From NCBI RefSeq assembly GCF_023078835.1, contig NZ_CP090898.1, forward strand, positions 558,001-622,000: a DNA stretch of 64,000 nucleotides, in the 5' to 3' direction. The position numbers were made by a program, and so were the translations under genes. How positions within the stretch are numbered: position 1 is the first letter of the stretch; each line of letters begins with the position of its first letter. Of the stretch, positions 37,146 through 45,820 are shown in pieces. The notes beneath the pieces were generated by a model that worked only from the letters and a program-made list of their open reading frames with translations, did not search any database and had not been told where the DNA came from. The DNA is from Synechococcus sp. NB0720_010 (lineage in GTDB: Bacteria; Cyanobacteriota; Cyanobacteriia; PCC-6307; Cyanobiaceae).

Positions 37146-38843
37146 ATGAAACTGTTCCAGAAGCTTCTTCTGGCGCCTGCAGCTCTGGGCCTTCTGGCTC
37201 CTGTTGCTGCAAACGCCGCTGATGTCAACATCGCTGGCCTGAGCGCTTACAGCACCCAGGACCAGGTCACCTCGATCACCCAGTTCTCTGATGTGCAGCC
37301 CACCGATTGGGCCTATCAAGCACTGAGCAACCTGATCGAGCGCTACGGCTGCGTCGCTGGCTACCCCAACGGCACCTTCCGTGGGAACCGTGCGATGACC
37401 CGCTATGAAGCGGCCGCACTCCTGAACGCTTGCCTCGACCGGATCACTGAGGTGACCGACGAGCTCAAGCGCCTGATGAAGGAATTCGAGCGTGAGCTCG
37501 CCATCCTCAAGGGCCGCGTCGATGGCCTTGAGGCCCGCGTGGGCGAACTGGAAGCCACCCAGTTCTCCACCACCACCAAGCTCCAGGGTGACTACTACTG
37601 GGCGATCGGTGCCGTGGTTCCAACCGCTGGCACCAGCAACGCCGCCGGTACCGGCAGCGCTGACTGGTACAAGAAGAACTACAGCGCCACCAACTTTGTC
37701 TACGACGCTCGTCTGAACCTCAAGACCAGCTTCACCGGCAAGGACCTGCTTTACACCCGCCTGCGCGCCGGCAACTTCGGCAGCAGCCCCTTCGGCGGCA
37801 AGGGCTACAACATCACCTACCTCGACCGCGCCGAGTCCTCGGACGGCGTCGTCAAGATCAACCGCCTCTACTACCGCTTCCCCCTCGGCAAGGGCTTCTC
37901 AGTCCAAACCGGTCCCATCTCACGTAACACCGAGTTCCTGGCCGTCAAACCCTTCTATTACGGCGACGACTTCAAGGGTCTGGACTTCTTCCAGCTGGGC
38001 GGTGCACCCGCGGTCTACAACAAGGCCACCGGCAGCATGCTGGGCTTCAAGTGGAAGCAAAAGGTCAAGAAGGGTCAGCCCTACTTCGCCGCGTCCACCA
38101 GCTACGTCGCACCGGACGGCAACACCGGCAACCCTGAAGACGGTGGCATCTTCACCAGCGGCAGCAAGGCCAGCTGGCTGACCCAACTGGGCTATCAAGC
38201 CCAGCAGTGGAAGGGCACCTTCGGCTGGAACTACGAACAGTGCGGCAGCAAGATGTCCCGCCGAGGCACTGAAGCTGCTGGCCGGGTCCAGAGCCAAGCC
38301 TGTGACTACAACGGCGTGAAGACCGGCGGTGAGCGCAACTCCTTCGCTGTGGCTCTGGCCCGTCGTCCCAAGAACGGCGGCACCCTGATGCCCGCTGTGA
38401 GCCTTGGCTGGGGTTATCAGGCTGTCTCCTACGACAACCTCAACTACACCAGCTCTAGCCGTAACCAGACCGGCGCCGCTCTGACCAGCGATGGCGCAAC
38501 CCAGATCGCTGGCAACCTCAAAGACGAAAACATCGCCGCCACCCAGTCCTGGACCGTCGCCCTCAAGTGGGATGACGCCTTCGTCAAGGGCAACAAGGCA
38601 GGCATGTCCGTGGGTCAGCCCACCTTCGTCACCAGCACCCGCAACGGCACCACCCCGTTCGACGCTGGTTACGTCTGGGAGTGGTGGTATCAGTTCCAGG
38701 TCAGCGACAACATCGCTGTGACCCCGATGCTGTTCTATTCCAGCAACCCCAGCTCCGCTGGCGCTGGCTACAGCCAGACCAGCACCCAGGGCGACAACCC
38801 CGGCGTGTTCGGCGGCATCCTGGCCACCCGCTTCAAGTTCTGA
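37146..38843 (+). CDS. SLH-domain OprB-type porin (SomA-like)
   Basis: A 565-residue outer-membrane protein. Signal peptide 1-24 (ending ANAAD), SLH domain at about 48-90 (FSDVQPTDWAYQALSNLIERYGCVAGYPNGTFRG), a short coiled coil at about 96-135, then a 16-18-strand beta barrel ending in a terminal Phe (RFKF). This is the major porin plan of unicellular cyanobacteria. The SLH domain binds peptidoglycan-linked polymers. The gene has a long leader of about 120 bases and a strong terminator behind it, and codons are those of a highly expressed gene. The Pho-box-like element upstream may put it under phosphate control. Confidence 0.93.
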   Translation: MKLFQKLLLAPAALGLLAPVAANAADVNIAGLSAYSTQDQVTSITQFSDVQPTDWAYQALSNLIERYGCVAGYPNGTFRGNRAMTRYEAAALLNACLDRITEVTDELKRLMKEFERELAILKGRVDGLEARVGELEATQFSTTTKLQGDYYWAIGAVVPTAGTSNAAGTGSADWYKKNYSATNFVYDARLNLKTSFTGKDLLYTRLRAGNFGSSPFGGKGYNITYLDRAESSDGVVKINRLYYRFPLGKGFSVQTGPISRNTEFLAVKPFYYGDDFKGLDFFQLGGAPAVYNKATGSMLGFKWKQKVKKGQPYFAASTSYVAPDGNTGNPEDGGIFTSGSKASWLTQLGYQAQQWKGTFGWNYEQCGSKMSRRGTEAAGRVQSQACDYNGVKTGGERNSFAVALARRPKNGGTLMPAVSLGWGYQAVSYDNLNYTSSSRNQTGAALTSDGATQIAGNLKDENIAATQSWTVALKWDDAFVKGNKAGMSVGQPTFVTSTRNGTTPFDAGYVWEWWYQFQVSDNIAVTPMLFYSSNPSSAGAGYSQTSTQGDNPGVFGGILATRFKF

Positions 38844-38878
38844 TCTTCAGAACCACTCCTCACGCACGAGACCAACGG

Positions 38879-38904
38879 CCCCCTGCTTCGGCAGGGGGTT
38901 TTTT
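38879..38904 (+). terminator. Rho-independent terminator of the porin gene
   Basis: Perfect 8-bp stem CCCCCTGC / GCAGGGGG with the stable loop TTCG, followed by six T. It lies 35 bases behind the porin stop. Confidence 0.95.
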
Positions 38905-38970
38905 CTTGCGCTTACCAACCACCAAGTGAACGCCGCCGCTTTAGTGTGGGTTTCAGAACAAACCGACGGC

Positions 38971-39141
38971 ATGGGGCCCGACAGCATCAGCCAGGACAGC
39001 CAGCAGCGCTCAGCCTCCAACACCAGCCTCAAATGGGGCAGCGATGGCGAGCTCTCTCCGGTGGATCTGCAGAAGGTGCTCGAGCGGCTGACCAACCCTG
39101 ATCTCACCCAGTGCGAGCTCGAGCAGCAAAACCAGAGCTGA
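38971..39141 (+). CDS. Small hypothetical protein upstream of phoB
   Basis: A 56-residue acidic, Ser/Gln-rich protein read from ATG at 38971; a GTG at 38926 would give 71 residues. The end SPVDLQKVLERLTNPDLTQCELEQQ looks like an amphipathic helix. No family recognised. It precedes the response regulator gene by 52 bases and could be co-transcribed with it. Confidence 0.5.
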   Translation: MGPDSISQDSQQRSASNTSLKWGSDGELSPVDLQKVLERLTNPDLTQCELEQQNQS

Positions 39142-39193
39142 TCCCGACAAGAAGGTGTCCTGGGCTACAGGGTCCGGCCGAGAGAATGGGCCC

Positions 39194-39898
39194 ATGACCA
39201 CGCCCTCACCAGCCAGCAACGCCGCGCGTCTGTTGGTGGTCGAAGACGACGACACCATCCGCGAAACCGTCTGCGAAGCGCTGGAGCTCGAGGGCTTTTC
39301 CGTCACCCCAGCCACCAACGGCCAGAGCGCCTGGGATCGGCTGAAACGGGACCCCTTCGAACTGATCGTTCTCGATGTGATGCTCCCTGGCATCAACGGG
39401 CTGGATCTCTGCCGCAAGTTGATTGATCTGCCGCAACGGCCCCTGGTGCTGATGGTGAGCGCCCGGGACACCGAAACCGATCGGGTGCTCGGCCTCGAGC
39501 TCGGGGCCGATGACTACCTGGTGAAACCCTTTGGCATCCGCGAACTCGTGGCCCGCTGCCGGGCGCTCCTGCGCCGCCACCAAGCCAGCGATCAACAGCC
39601 CAGCGAACTCAAAGCGGACAACCTCAGCCTCTTCCCGGCTGAATGCCGCGTCTGCCTCGATGGTCTTGAGCTGAAGCTCTCCCCCAAGGAGTTCAAGTTG
39701 CTCGAGCTCTTCATGCAAAACCCCAAACGCGTCTGGAGCCGCGAGCAACTAATTGAGCAGGTCTGGGGCTTCGACTACATCGGCGACAACAAAACCGTGG
39801 ATGTGCACATCCGTTGGTTGCGCGAAAAGATTGAAGAGGACCCCTCCAACCCGAGCAAACTGGTAACGGTGCGGGGATTCGGCTATCGCTTCGGCTAG
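39194..39898 (+). CDS. phoB: Phosphate response regulator PhoB/SphR (OmpR family)
   Basis: A 234-residue regulator: receiver domain with acidic pair EDDD, phospho-acceptor Asp61 in LIVLDVMLPG and the switch Lys in LVKPF, then an OmpR-type winged helix (LSPKEFKLLELF...RVWSREQLIEQVWG...VDVHIRWLREKIE...GFGYRFG). The ATG at 39194 was chosen because the receiver fold starts right after it; 39155 would add 13 unconserved residues. Assignment to PhoB rests on the adjacent histidine kinase plus the neighbouring ptrA and pstS genes, the order known in marine Synechococcus. It is expected to activate Pho-box promoters when phosphate is low. Confidence 0.9.
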   Translation: MTTPSPASNAARLLVVEDDDTIRETVCEALELEGFSVTPATNGQSAWDRLKRDPFELIVLDVMLPGINGLDLCRKLIDLPQRPLVLMVSARDTETDRVLGLELGADDYLVKPFGIRELVARCRALLRRHQASDQQPSELKADNLSLFPAECRVCLDGLELKLSPKEFKLLELFMQNPKRVWSREQLIEQVWGFDYIGDNKTVDVHIRWLREKIEEDPSNPSKLVTVRGFGYRFG

Positions 39899-39901
39899 GC
39901 G

Positions 39902-41041
39902 ATGACGATGCAGACCGCCCTACAGCTGGCCCTGGGTTTTGGGCTCGGCGCCCTCAGTGTGGGTCTCTGGCGCGAAGGGAATCGCAAAAAGAAGGTCATG
40001 GCCACCCGCCTGCGGCGGCGCCAACCGATCCCTGAACTGCAGTTGCGCGAATGGATCAGCGCCGCACCGCAGGGCTGGCTGGTGCTCGATGCCCAAAACC
40101 GAATCGAGATCATCAATGAGCGGGCTGAGTCCCTCTTGGTCAAAGAGAGTTCGCTCGCTCCCCAGCTCCAACACCTCAATGACCTGGAGCCCAGCGCCGA
40201 GCTGCTGCACCTGCTGGAGCTCAGCCGCAACACCCGCCTGGCCCAACGCGGGGAATGGAGCCTCGGGCGCAATGACCTCTCGGTGCGGGTGATGCCCGGC
40301 GAGAGGGGCTGGCTGGCCCTTCAGATCGACGGCAGCAATCCCCTGAAAAATCAGCTCAAGCAGCAGGAGCAGTGGGTCAGTGATGTGGCCCATGAGCTCA
40401 AAACCCCGATCACGGCCCTGCGGCTGGTCAGTGAGAGCCTGGCCCTCAGGGCCGAGGGCCGCCAGGCGGTCCTGGTGGAGCGACTGGAGAAGGAACTCGA
40501 GCGGTTGCAGCGGTTGGTGGGGGATCTGCTGGATCTCTCCAGACTCGACAACACCCTGGTGAGCCGCCGCAAGCGACCCGCCTGCATCGACCCAAGGGAT
40601 GTCGTTGGCCAGGCCTGGTCCACCCTGCAGGAACTGGCTCAGCCCCGGGGCATTGGCCTCAGCGTTCAGCCGACGCGCGATCAGGCCAGACAGGTGGCCG
40701 TCGATCCGGCTCGCCTGCACCAGGCCCTGTTCAATCTGATCGACAACGCCCTGCGCTACAGCCCCGATGGCAGCAGCATTGAGCTCTCGATCGAGGAGCG
40801 GGACCGCTGGTGTCTGATTGCCGTGCGCGACCAGGGCCCGGGGCTCAGCGAAGAGGACCTCGAGCGGATGTTCGAGCGCTTCTACAGAGGGGATCCAGCC
40901 CGGGCCAGAGGCCCAAGACACGGAAGCGGACTGGGGCTTGCCATCGTTCGCCAGATCGCCCTCAGCCAAGGGGGACTGGTGCGGGCCCGAAACCACCCGG
41001 AGGGAGGAGCGGTGATTGAGCTGCTCCTCCCCAAGGCCTAA
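39902..41041 (+). CDS. phoR: Phosphate sensor histidine kinase PhoR/SphS
   Basis: A 379-residue kinase. N-terminal hydrophobic segment at about 5-23, PAS-like region at about 50-140 (GWLVLDAQNRIEIINERAESLL), dimerisation helix with His164 in SDVAHELKTPITALR, and an HATPase with NLIDNALRYSP (N box), DQGPGLSEEDLERMFERFYRG (G1/F boxes) and GSGLGLAIVRQI (G2). It lacks a periplasmic sensor domain, as typical of PhoR. It lies 3 bases behind phoB, so the pair is one operon. Confidence 0.9.
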   Translation: MTMQTALQLALGFGLGALSVGLWREGNRKKKVMATRLRRRQPIPELQLREWISAAPQGWLVLDAQNRIEIINERAESLLVKESSLAPQLQHLNDLEPSAELLHLLELSRNTRLAQRGEWSLGRNDLSVRVMPGERGWLALQIDGSNPLKNQLKQQEQWVSDVAHELKTPITALRLVSESLALRAEGRQAVLVERLEKELERLQRLVGDLLDLSRLDNTLVSRRKRPACIDPRDVVGQAWSTLQELAQPRGIGLSVQPTRDQARQVAVDPARLHQALFNLIDNALRYSPDGSSIELSIEERDRWCLIAVRDQGPGLSEEDLERMFERFYRGDPARARGPRHGSGLGLAIVRQIALSQGGLVRARNHPEGGAVIELLLPKA

Positions 41042-41044
41042 GCC

Positions 41045-41683
41045 TTAGGCGGCTGCGCTGATCGGCAGGTTGCTAATCACCAGCTGCCGCTGGCTGCTGA
41101 GCTTCAGCCAACCCTCCTCCTTCAGCAGACCCAAGACCCGAGTCACCGTGACGCGGGTGGTGCTCAGGGCACCGGCAATGTCCTGGTGGGTCAGGCGCAG
41201 GTTCAGGCGTAGGCCGTCGTCGCAGGGTTGGCCATACTCTTCCGCCAGCAACTCCAGAAAGCCCCGGACCCGGTCTTCGACGCGGCGCAGACCCAACAGG
41301 GAAATGAGCGCCTCGGACTGACGGGTCCGGCTGATCAGCGCCAGCATCAAGGTGCTGGCCAGGTGGGGGGTCTGCTGGATCTCGTCCATCGAGAGGCAGA
41401 GCAGATCGCAATCGCTCAGCGTCGTGGCTTCGTAGAGATCCAGGTTGCTGAGCGGTTCACCGAAGGGTTCATTCGGTCCCGCCAGGCCCAGGAGAACATC
41501 TTCGCCCTGCTCATTCATCGAGCTCAGCTTGACCATCCCGCGGGCCACCAGCCAGACGTGGTGGCGAAGCATGGGCACGCGACTGCCAGCCGTCAGGCTG
41601 ACCAGATCGCGGCGCTGGAAGGTGTGTTCGAGGCTGCCGCGAAGACTTAAGGGCGGACTCGATGTCAAAGATATGGACGTCAT
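41045..41683 (-). CDS. ptrA: CRP-family regulator PtrA
   Basis: A 212-residue CRP/FNR-type protein: cupin-like effector domain (1-130) and a C-terminal helix-turn-helix (LTHQDIAGALSTTRVTVTRVLGLLKEEG). The cAMP-binding cassette residues are not obvious. In marine Synechococcus PtrA sits beside phoBR and pstS and relays the phosphate-stress response to later genes; that synteny plus the family gives this name. It is convergent with phoR (3-base gap) and downstream of pstS on the same strand, with a terminator between. Confidence 0.85.
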   Translation of the reverse strand: MTSISLTSSPPLSLRGSLEHTFQRRDLVSLTAGSRVPMLRHHVWLVARGMVKLSSMNEQGEDVLLGLAGPNEPFGEPLSNLDLYEATTLSDCDLLCLSMDEIQQTPHLASTLMLALISRTRQSEALISLLGLRRVEDRVRGFLELLAEEYGQPCDDGLRLNLRLTHQDIAGALSTTRVTVTRVLGLLKEEGWLKLSSQRQLVISNLPISAAA

Positions 41684-41735
41684 TGCATCAAGAGTGATTG
41701 GGAGTCTGTCAAGAACAATGCGTGCATTCAGATCA

Positions 41736-41762
41736 GAAAAAGGGCAGATCAGACCTGCCCTT
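41736..41762 (-). terminator. Rho-independent terminator of pstS
   Basis: Read on the minus strand: AAGGGCAG / CTGCCCTT, an 8-bp perfect stem with a 7-nt loop followed by TTTTC. It lies 22 bases beyond the pstS stop, separating it from ptrA. Confidence 0.85.
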
Positions 41763-41784
41763 GAACCATCTGGATCACACTGAA

Positions 41785-42765
41785 CTAACGAGAGATTTTG
41801 TTCACTGCAGCACGTGCCTTATTCAAGATTGAACCATTCAGAGGGACGAAGCCAAGGGCATCAGCCCTGGCCTGAGCCTGATCGCTCAGCATGTAATTGA
41901 AGGTCTTCTTGATGGTGTCGGTGTTGGCACCATTGCCCTTCTGATAAGCCAAAACCCAGGTCAGGGTCGCGATCGGGTAAGCACCCTTGGCGGTGGGGTT
42001 GGGGTTCGAGCCAGCCAGGTTCTGATCGAGCTTGATGCCGTTCAGGGCCTTGGCACCGGAGGTGTGGCTGGGCTTGATGAATTCACCCGACTTGTTCTGC
42101 AGCGCAGCGGCCTTGACAGCACCGCGGATGTACGACTGGTTGACGTAACCGATCGCACCCTGCTTGTTTTTAATCACACCAGCAACACCAGAGTTACCTT
42201 TAGCTCCAATTGAATTTGAGCCCGGCCAGCGGACGGATTTACCAGTCCCGAGCTTCCACTGTGGAGAAAAAGAAGCCAGGGATTCGGTGAAGGCTTTGGT
42301 GGTTCCAGAACCGTCCGAGCGGTGCACCCAGGTGATTGGACCAGCGGCGCAACCCAGGTCCTTCCAGTTGGTGATCTTGCCGATCGCCACTTGGACAGCC
42401 TGCTGCTGGGTGAGCTTCAGGTTGCAGCCGGGCTTGTTGTAACCGAAGGCGATGGTGCCGCCCACCATGGGGATCTGCACCAGACCGCGGGTCACCTTGG
42501 CGATGTCCTTGGCCTTCATCGGATCATCCGATGCACCGAAGTTGACGGTCTGGTCGATGAACGCCTTACGGCCAGAACCTGAGCCAACGGCTTGGTAGTT
42601 GACCTGGGGGCCACCGGCCTTCGCCAGATCAGCGAACCAACGCTGATAGATCTTGGCGGGGAAGGTTGCGCCAGCAGCACTGAGGCGATCTGCGGCGGAG
42701 GCGGACATGCCGGTGCCGACGGCCAGCAGGGAGCCGATCAGGAGGGCCTTCTTCGCGAAGGTCAT
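41785..42765 (-). CDS. pstS: Phosphate-binding protein PstS
   Basis: A 326-residue periplasmic protein, high-affinity phosphate receptor of the Pst ABC transporter. Signal peptide to about residue 26 (SASAAD), then LSAAGATFPAKIYQRWFADL, VNYQAVGSGSGRKAFIDQTVNFGASDDP and VHRSDGSGTTKAFTESL, which hold the phosphate-coordinating residues. The ATG at 42765 starts directly before the KK and hydrophobic core; 42792 would add nine residues. No pstCAB genes follow, so the membrane part is elsewhere; stand-alone pstS copies are common in marine Synechococcus. A Pho box lies 52 bases upstream. Confidence 0.95.
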   Translation of the reverse strand: MTFAKKALLIGSLLAVGTGMSASAADRLSAAGATFPAKIYQRWFADLAKAGGPQVNYQAVGSGSGRKAFIDQTVNFGASDDPMKAKDIAKVTRGLVQIPMVGGTIAFGYNKPGCNLKLTQQQAVQVAIGKITNWKDLGCAAGPITWVHRSDGSGTTKAFTESLASFSPQWKLGTGKSVRWPGSNSIGAKGNSGVAGVIKNKQGAIGYVNQSYIRGAVKAAALQNKSGEFIKPSHTSGAKALNGIKLDQNLAGSNPNPTAKGAYPIATLTWVLAYQKGNGANTDTIKKTFNYMLSDQAQARADALGFVPLNGSILNKARAAVNKISR

Positions 42766-42816
42766 GGATAAAACCTTGTGGTTCCCATCCATCTACGCAA
42801 GTGATGATCCGTCCTG

Positions 42817-42834
42817 CGTTAGGGGCTGGTTAAG
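42817..42834 (-). promoter_or_regulatory. Pho box of pstS
   Basis: On the minus strand CTTAACC-AGCC-CCTAACG, two half-sites 11 bases apart in the orientation of pstS, with about 50 bases to its start. It matches the cyanobacterial PhoB/SphR repeat. Confidence 0.75.
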
Positions 42835-42855
42835 GCCTCGTGAACGTTGCGTGAA

Positions 42856-43152
42856 TCAGCAGCAGGACTGGGCTTTGAGGGGCCTACTGGTCTGCAAACG
42901 CTGAAGCCAATCACTCAATTCGGCCAGGGCCTGAGGGCTCAGGCGGTAGTAGACCCAGCGCCCCTGAACCCGGGACTCCAGCAGGCCCGCCTCGCGCATC
43001 ACCTTGAGGTGAAAGGAGAGCTTGGACTGGGCCAGGCCCATCTGCTCGGTCAGCTCACAGACGCAGCGCTCACCCCCCGCCAGCGCCAGGGCCACCTCCA
43101 GGCGATGGGGATCCGCCAGGGCCTTGAACAACGCGCTGAGGGCTTTGGACAC
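42856..43152 (-). CDS. arsR: ArsR/SmtB-family arsenic-responsive repressor
   Basis: A winged-helix repressor of about 98 residues from GTG at 43152 (110 from a TTG at 43185). Core: FKALADPHRLEVALAL, ERCVCELTEQMGLAQSKLSFHLKVMREAGLL, VQGRWVYYRL. The CVC pair in ELCVCDL-type position is the arsenite-binding site of classical ArsR, and a CC pair ends the protein. It is divergent from gap-arsJ, whose promoter carries two ArsR-type operators. The shorter start leaves the Pho box and operators outside the coding region. Expected to release DNA on binding As(III). Confidence 0.9.
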   Translation of the reverse strand: MSKALSALFKALADPHRLEVALALAGGERCVCELTEQMGLAQSKLSFHLKVMREAGLLESRVQGRWVYYRLSPQALAELSDWLQRLQTSRPLKAQSCC

Positions 43153-43165
43153 AGCTCGGAGCAGG

Positions 43166-43183
43166 CCTAACCGCACCTTAACC
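43166..43183 (+). promoter_or_regulatory. Pho box upstream of gap-arsJ
   Basis: CCTAACC-GCAC-CTTAACC on the plus strand: two half-sites 11 bases apart, the best match in the window to the CTTAACC direct repeat. It lies 54 bases upstream of the gap ATG and directly beside the first ArsR operator. Confidence 0.7.
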
Positions 43184-43184
43184 A

Positions 43185-43218
43185 ATCAAGAAACCTTGAT
43201 GCATCAAACTTTGTTGAT
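43185..43218. promoter_or_regulatory. Two ArsR operators ATCAA-N6-TTGAT
   Basis: ATCAA-GAAACC-TTGAT at 43185-43200 and ATCAA-ACTTTG-TTGAT at 43203-43218, both exact matches to the inverted pattern reported for the cyanobacterial ArsR of Synechocystis, in tandem 18 bases apart. They fill the space between arsR and gap. Confidence 0.85.
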
Positions 43219-43236
43219 CAGTTGATGGGGTTGGTC

Positions 43237-44250
43237 ATGCGGATTGGCATCAACGGCTTCGGACGCATCGGACGACTGGTCTGCCGCGCCCTCTGGGGAC
43301 GGCCAGGCATTGAGATCGTTCAGATCAACGACAACCAGGCCACGGCTGAATCAGCCGCCCACCTGCTCTGCTTTGACTCAGTCCATGGTCGCTGGGATCG
43401 CCAGGCCGAGGCCCTCAGCGAGAGCGAGCTGCTGATCGATGGGCGGCGCCTGAACTTCAGCCGCAACGGCACCCCCGCCGAGGTGACCTGGTCTGCCGCA
43501 GGTGTGGAGATGGTGCTCGAGTGCAGTGGCCGCTTCAAGACCACCGAGGCCCTCGAGCCCTACTTCAGCCAAGGCGGCATCCAGCGCGTGGTCGTGGGCT
43601 GCCCCGTCAAAGACGCACTGAACATCGTCTACGGGATCAACCATGACCTCTATGACCCCAACCAGCACCGGCTGGTGACCGCGGCGTCCTGCACCACCAA
43701 CTGCCTGGCCCCGATCGTGAAGGTCGTGCATGAGCAGTTCGGCATCCGCCATGGCTCGATCACGACCCTGCATGACGTCACCAACACCCAGGTGGTGGTC
43801 GACGCCTTCAAAAGCGACCTGCGGCGCTCCCGCTCCTGCCTGCAATCGCTGATCCCCACCACCACCGGATCAGCCAAGGCCATCGCCATGATCTTCCCGG
43901 AGCTCGAGGGCAAGCTCAACGGCCATGCCGTTCGTATCCCCCTGCTGAATGCCTCCTTGACCGATGCGGTCTTTGAGCTCGAGCGACCCACCAGCGCAGA
44001 GGCAGTCAACCAGGCCTTCCAGCAGGCTGCGCAGGGGCCCCTCCAGGGAATCCTGGGCTACGAAACCCGGCCGCTGGTCTCCATCGACTACGTCAACGAC
44101 AACCGCAGCGTGGTCATCGATGCCCTCTCAACGATGGTGGTCGACGGGACCCAGCTGAAGGTCTACGGCTGGTACGACAACGAGTGGGGCTACAGCTCCC
44201 GCATGGCCGATCTGGTCAGCCATCTCGTCCAGCTGGAGTCCCAAGGATGA
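43237..44250 (+). CDS. gap: Glyceraldehyde-3-phosphate dehydrogenase linked to arsenate detoxification
   Basis: A 337-residue GAPDH. NAD(P)-binding [14 protein letters not shown], catalytic Cys152 in [12 protein letters not shown] and [14 protein letters not shown] near the end. The ATG at 43237 is preceded by a GGGG ribosome site; earlier in-frame TTG and ATG at 43222 and 43225 would overlap the operator. Directly followed by arsJ with an ATGA overlap. In gap-arsJ pairs this enzyme uses arsenate in place of phosphate to form 1-arseno-3-phosphoglycerate, which ArsJ expels. The operator set in front (Pho box, ArsR sites) supports this special role over the central-carbon enzyme. Confidence 0.92.
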   Translation: MRIGINGFGRIGRLVCRALWGRPGIEIVQINDNQATAESAAHLLCFDSVHGRWDRQAEALSESELLIDGRRLNFSRNGTPAEVTWSAAGVEMVLECSGRFKTTEALEPYFSQGGIQRVVVGCPVKDALNIVYGINHDLYDPNQHRLVTAASCTTNCLAPIVKVVHEQFGIRHGSITTLHDVTNTQVVVDAFKSDLRRSRSCLQSLIPTTTGSAKAIAMIFPELEGKLNGHAVRIPLLNASLTDAVFELERPTSAEAVNQAFQQAAQGPLQGILGYETRPLVSIDYVNDNRSVVIDALSTMVVDGTQLKVYGWYDNEWGYSSRMADLVSHLVQLESQG

Positions 44251-45470
44251 GCGGACTCTCCGCCCTACAGCAGTACCAGCGGGTCACCGCCAATTACTGG
44301 GCCTTCACCCTCACCGATGGGGCCCTGCGGATGCTGGTGGTCTTCCACTTCCATCAGCTGGGCTACACCAGCCTGGAGATTGCCTTTCTCTTTCTCTTCT
44401 ATGAGTTCTTTGGGATCCTGACCAACCTCTACGGCGGATGGCTTGGGGCCCGCTTTGGCCTGCGGCTGACGCTTTGGCTCGGCACCTGGATGCAGATCGG
44501 CGCCCTGCTGATGCTGATTCCGGTGGCGGACTCCTGGCCGAAGTGGTGGAGCGTTGCCTACGTCATGGCCGCCCAGGCCCTGAGCGGGATCGCCAAGGAT
44601 CTCAACAAGATGAGCGCCAAAAGCGCGATCAAAACCGTCGTCAAGAGCCATGACGGTGACCAGCAACTCTTCCGCTGGGTGGCGATCCTGACCGGCTCCA
44701 AAAATGCCCTCAAGGGCGTTGGTTTTTTCCTGGGGGGCGTCCTCTTGACCGCCCTGGGCTTTAACGCGTCGGTGGGCGTGATGGCGGCGGGTTTGACCTT
44801 GGCCTTTCTGGTCACCCTGGGGCTGCCGGCCGACATGGGACAGATGAAACGCAAGCCCAAAGTCCACTCCCTGTTCTCCAAAAGCGAGGGCATCAACGTG
44901 CTCTCACTGGCACGGATGTTCCTCTTTGGGGCTCGGGATGTCTGGTTTGTGGTCGCTTTACCGGTCTTCCTGGAGACGACCCTGAACTGGCGCTTCTGGG
45001 AAGTGGGCAGCTTCATGGGCCTCTGGGTGATTGGCTACGGAATCGTTCAGGGATCCGCTCCGGCCCTGCGGCGCAGCTGGGGGCAAACCAGGTCCCCTGG
45101 CGCATCGGCCGTGCAGTTTTGGAGCGCCCTGCTGACGGCGATTCCCGCCTTGATTGCCATTGCCCTATGGCGACAGGTCGCCGATCCAGGTCTGGTGGTG
45201 GTGGCAGGTCTAACCGCCTTCGGGGTGGTCTTTGCGATGAACTCCTCGATTCACAGCTACATGGTTCTCGCCTACAGCGACGGCGAAGCAGTGAGCCTGG
45301 ACGTGGGCTTCTATTACATGGCCAATGCCGCAGGACGGCTGCTTGGCACCCTGCTCTCGGGAGCGATCTTTCTGATCGGCGGGCTCCAGGCCTGTCTCTG
45401 GTGCTCGGCGTTGATGGTGGGACTGGCCTGGCTGTTCAGCCTGAAGCTGCCGCCAGTGCGAAGCGCCTAG
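44247..45470 (+). CDS. arsJ: Organoarsenical efflux permease ArsJ (MFS)
   Basis: A 407-residue major facilitator with about 10-12 membrane segments. The start [49 protein letters not shown] is characteristic of ArsJ, as is the [13 protein letters not shown] loop. It exports 1-arseno-3-phosphoglycerate, which then breaks down to arsenate outside the cell. Start at 44247 overlaps the gap stop by ATGA, so both proteins are made together. It ends 4 bases into a convergent small gene. Confidence 0.9.
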   Translation: MSGLSALQQYQRVTANYWAFTLTDGALRMLVVFHFHQLGYTSLEIAFLFLFYEFFGILTNLYGGWLGARFGLRLTLWLGTWMQIGALLMLIPVADSWPKWWSVAYVMAAQALSGIAKDLNKMSAKSAIKTVVKSHDGDQQLFRWVAILTGSKNALKGVGFFLGGVLLTALGFNASVGVMAAGLTLAFLVTLGLPADMGQMKRKPKVHSLFSKSEGINVLSLARMFLFGARDVWFVVALPVFLETTLNWRFWEVGSFMGLWVIGYGIVQGSAPALRRSWGQTRSPGASAVQFWSALLTAIPALIAIALWRQVADPGLVVVAGLTAFGVVFAMNSSIHSYMVLAYSDGEAVSLDVGFYYMANAAGRLLGTLLSGAIFLIGGLQACLWCSALMVGLAWLFSLKLPPVRSA

Positions 45471-45820
45471 CGCTGAAACAGCGCACGGATCTGCGGGCTG
45501 CGCTCCGGGCAGAGCATCGGCGTGTAATAGCGAACGGCGGCAGTTTCCACCTCCTCAGGCAGGATCCCGGCAAAGGACACCCCCTCCCGCTCAAAGGCCT
45601 CGCTGAGGCGCTGTTGCTGGGCCAAGAGCAGCGCGGGCTGATCAAACGAGTCGCAGAGCAGCTGGGCATAGAGCCGCGCTGCACAGCCGGTGTGGCCAAA
45701 GCGCCGCACGCAATCGCCCACAAGCTCTGGAGGCTGCGGCTGCGCCCAACCAGCACAGGGCCAAGCCAGCAGCAGCAAGGAGATCGCCTCCCCCAGGGGG
45801 GCACGCAGGCGGAATGCCAT
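45467..45820 (-). CDS. Small cysteine-rich exported protein
   Basis: A 117-residue protein with a signal peptide (LLLLAWPCAGWAQ, cleavage near residue 26). The mature part has five Cys (for example GDCVRRFGHTGCAARLYAQLLCDSF and MLCPER), suggesting disulfides in the periplasm. No family recognised. Its start overlaps the stop of the upstream lipoprotein gene by one base, so the two form an operon. Confidence 0.7.
   Translation of the reverse strand: MAFRLRAPLGEAISLLLLAWPCAGWAQPQPPELVGDCVRRFGHTGCAARLYAQLLCDSFDQPALLLAQQQRLSEAFEREGVSFAGILPEEVETAAVRYYTPMLCPERSPQIRALFQR

Noticed and set aside
41684-41735. TTGACA upstream of ptrA as a -35 element
   Set aside because: No acceptable -10 hexamer at 16-18 bases spacing before the start codon.
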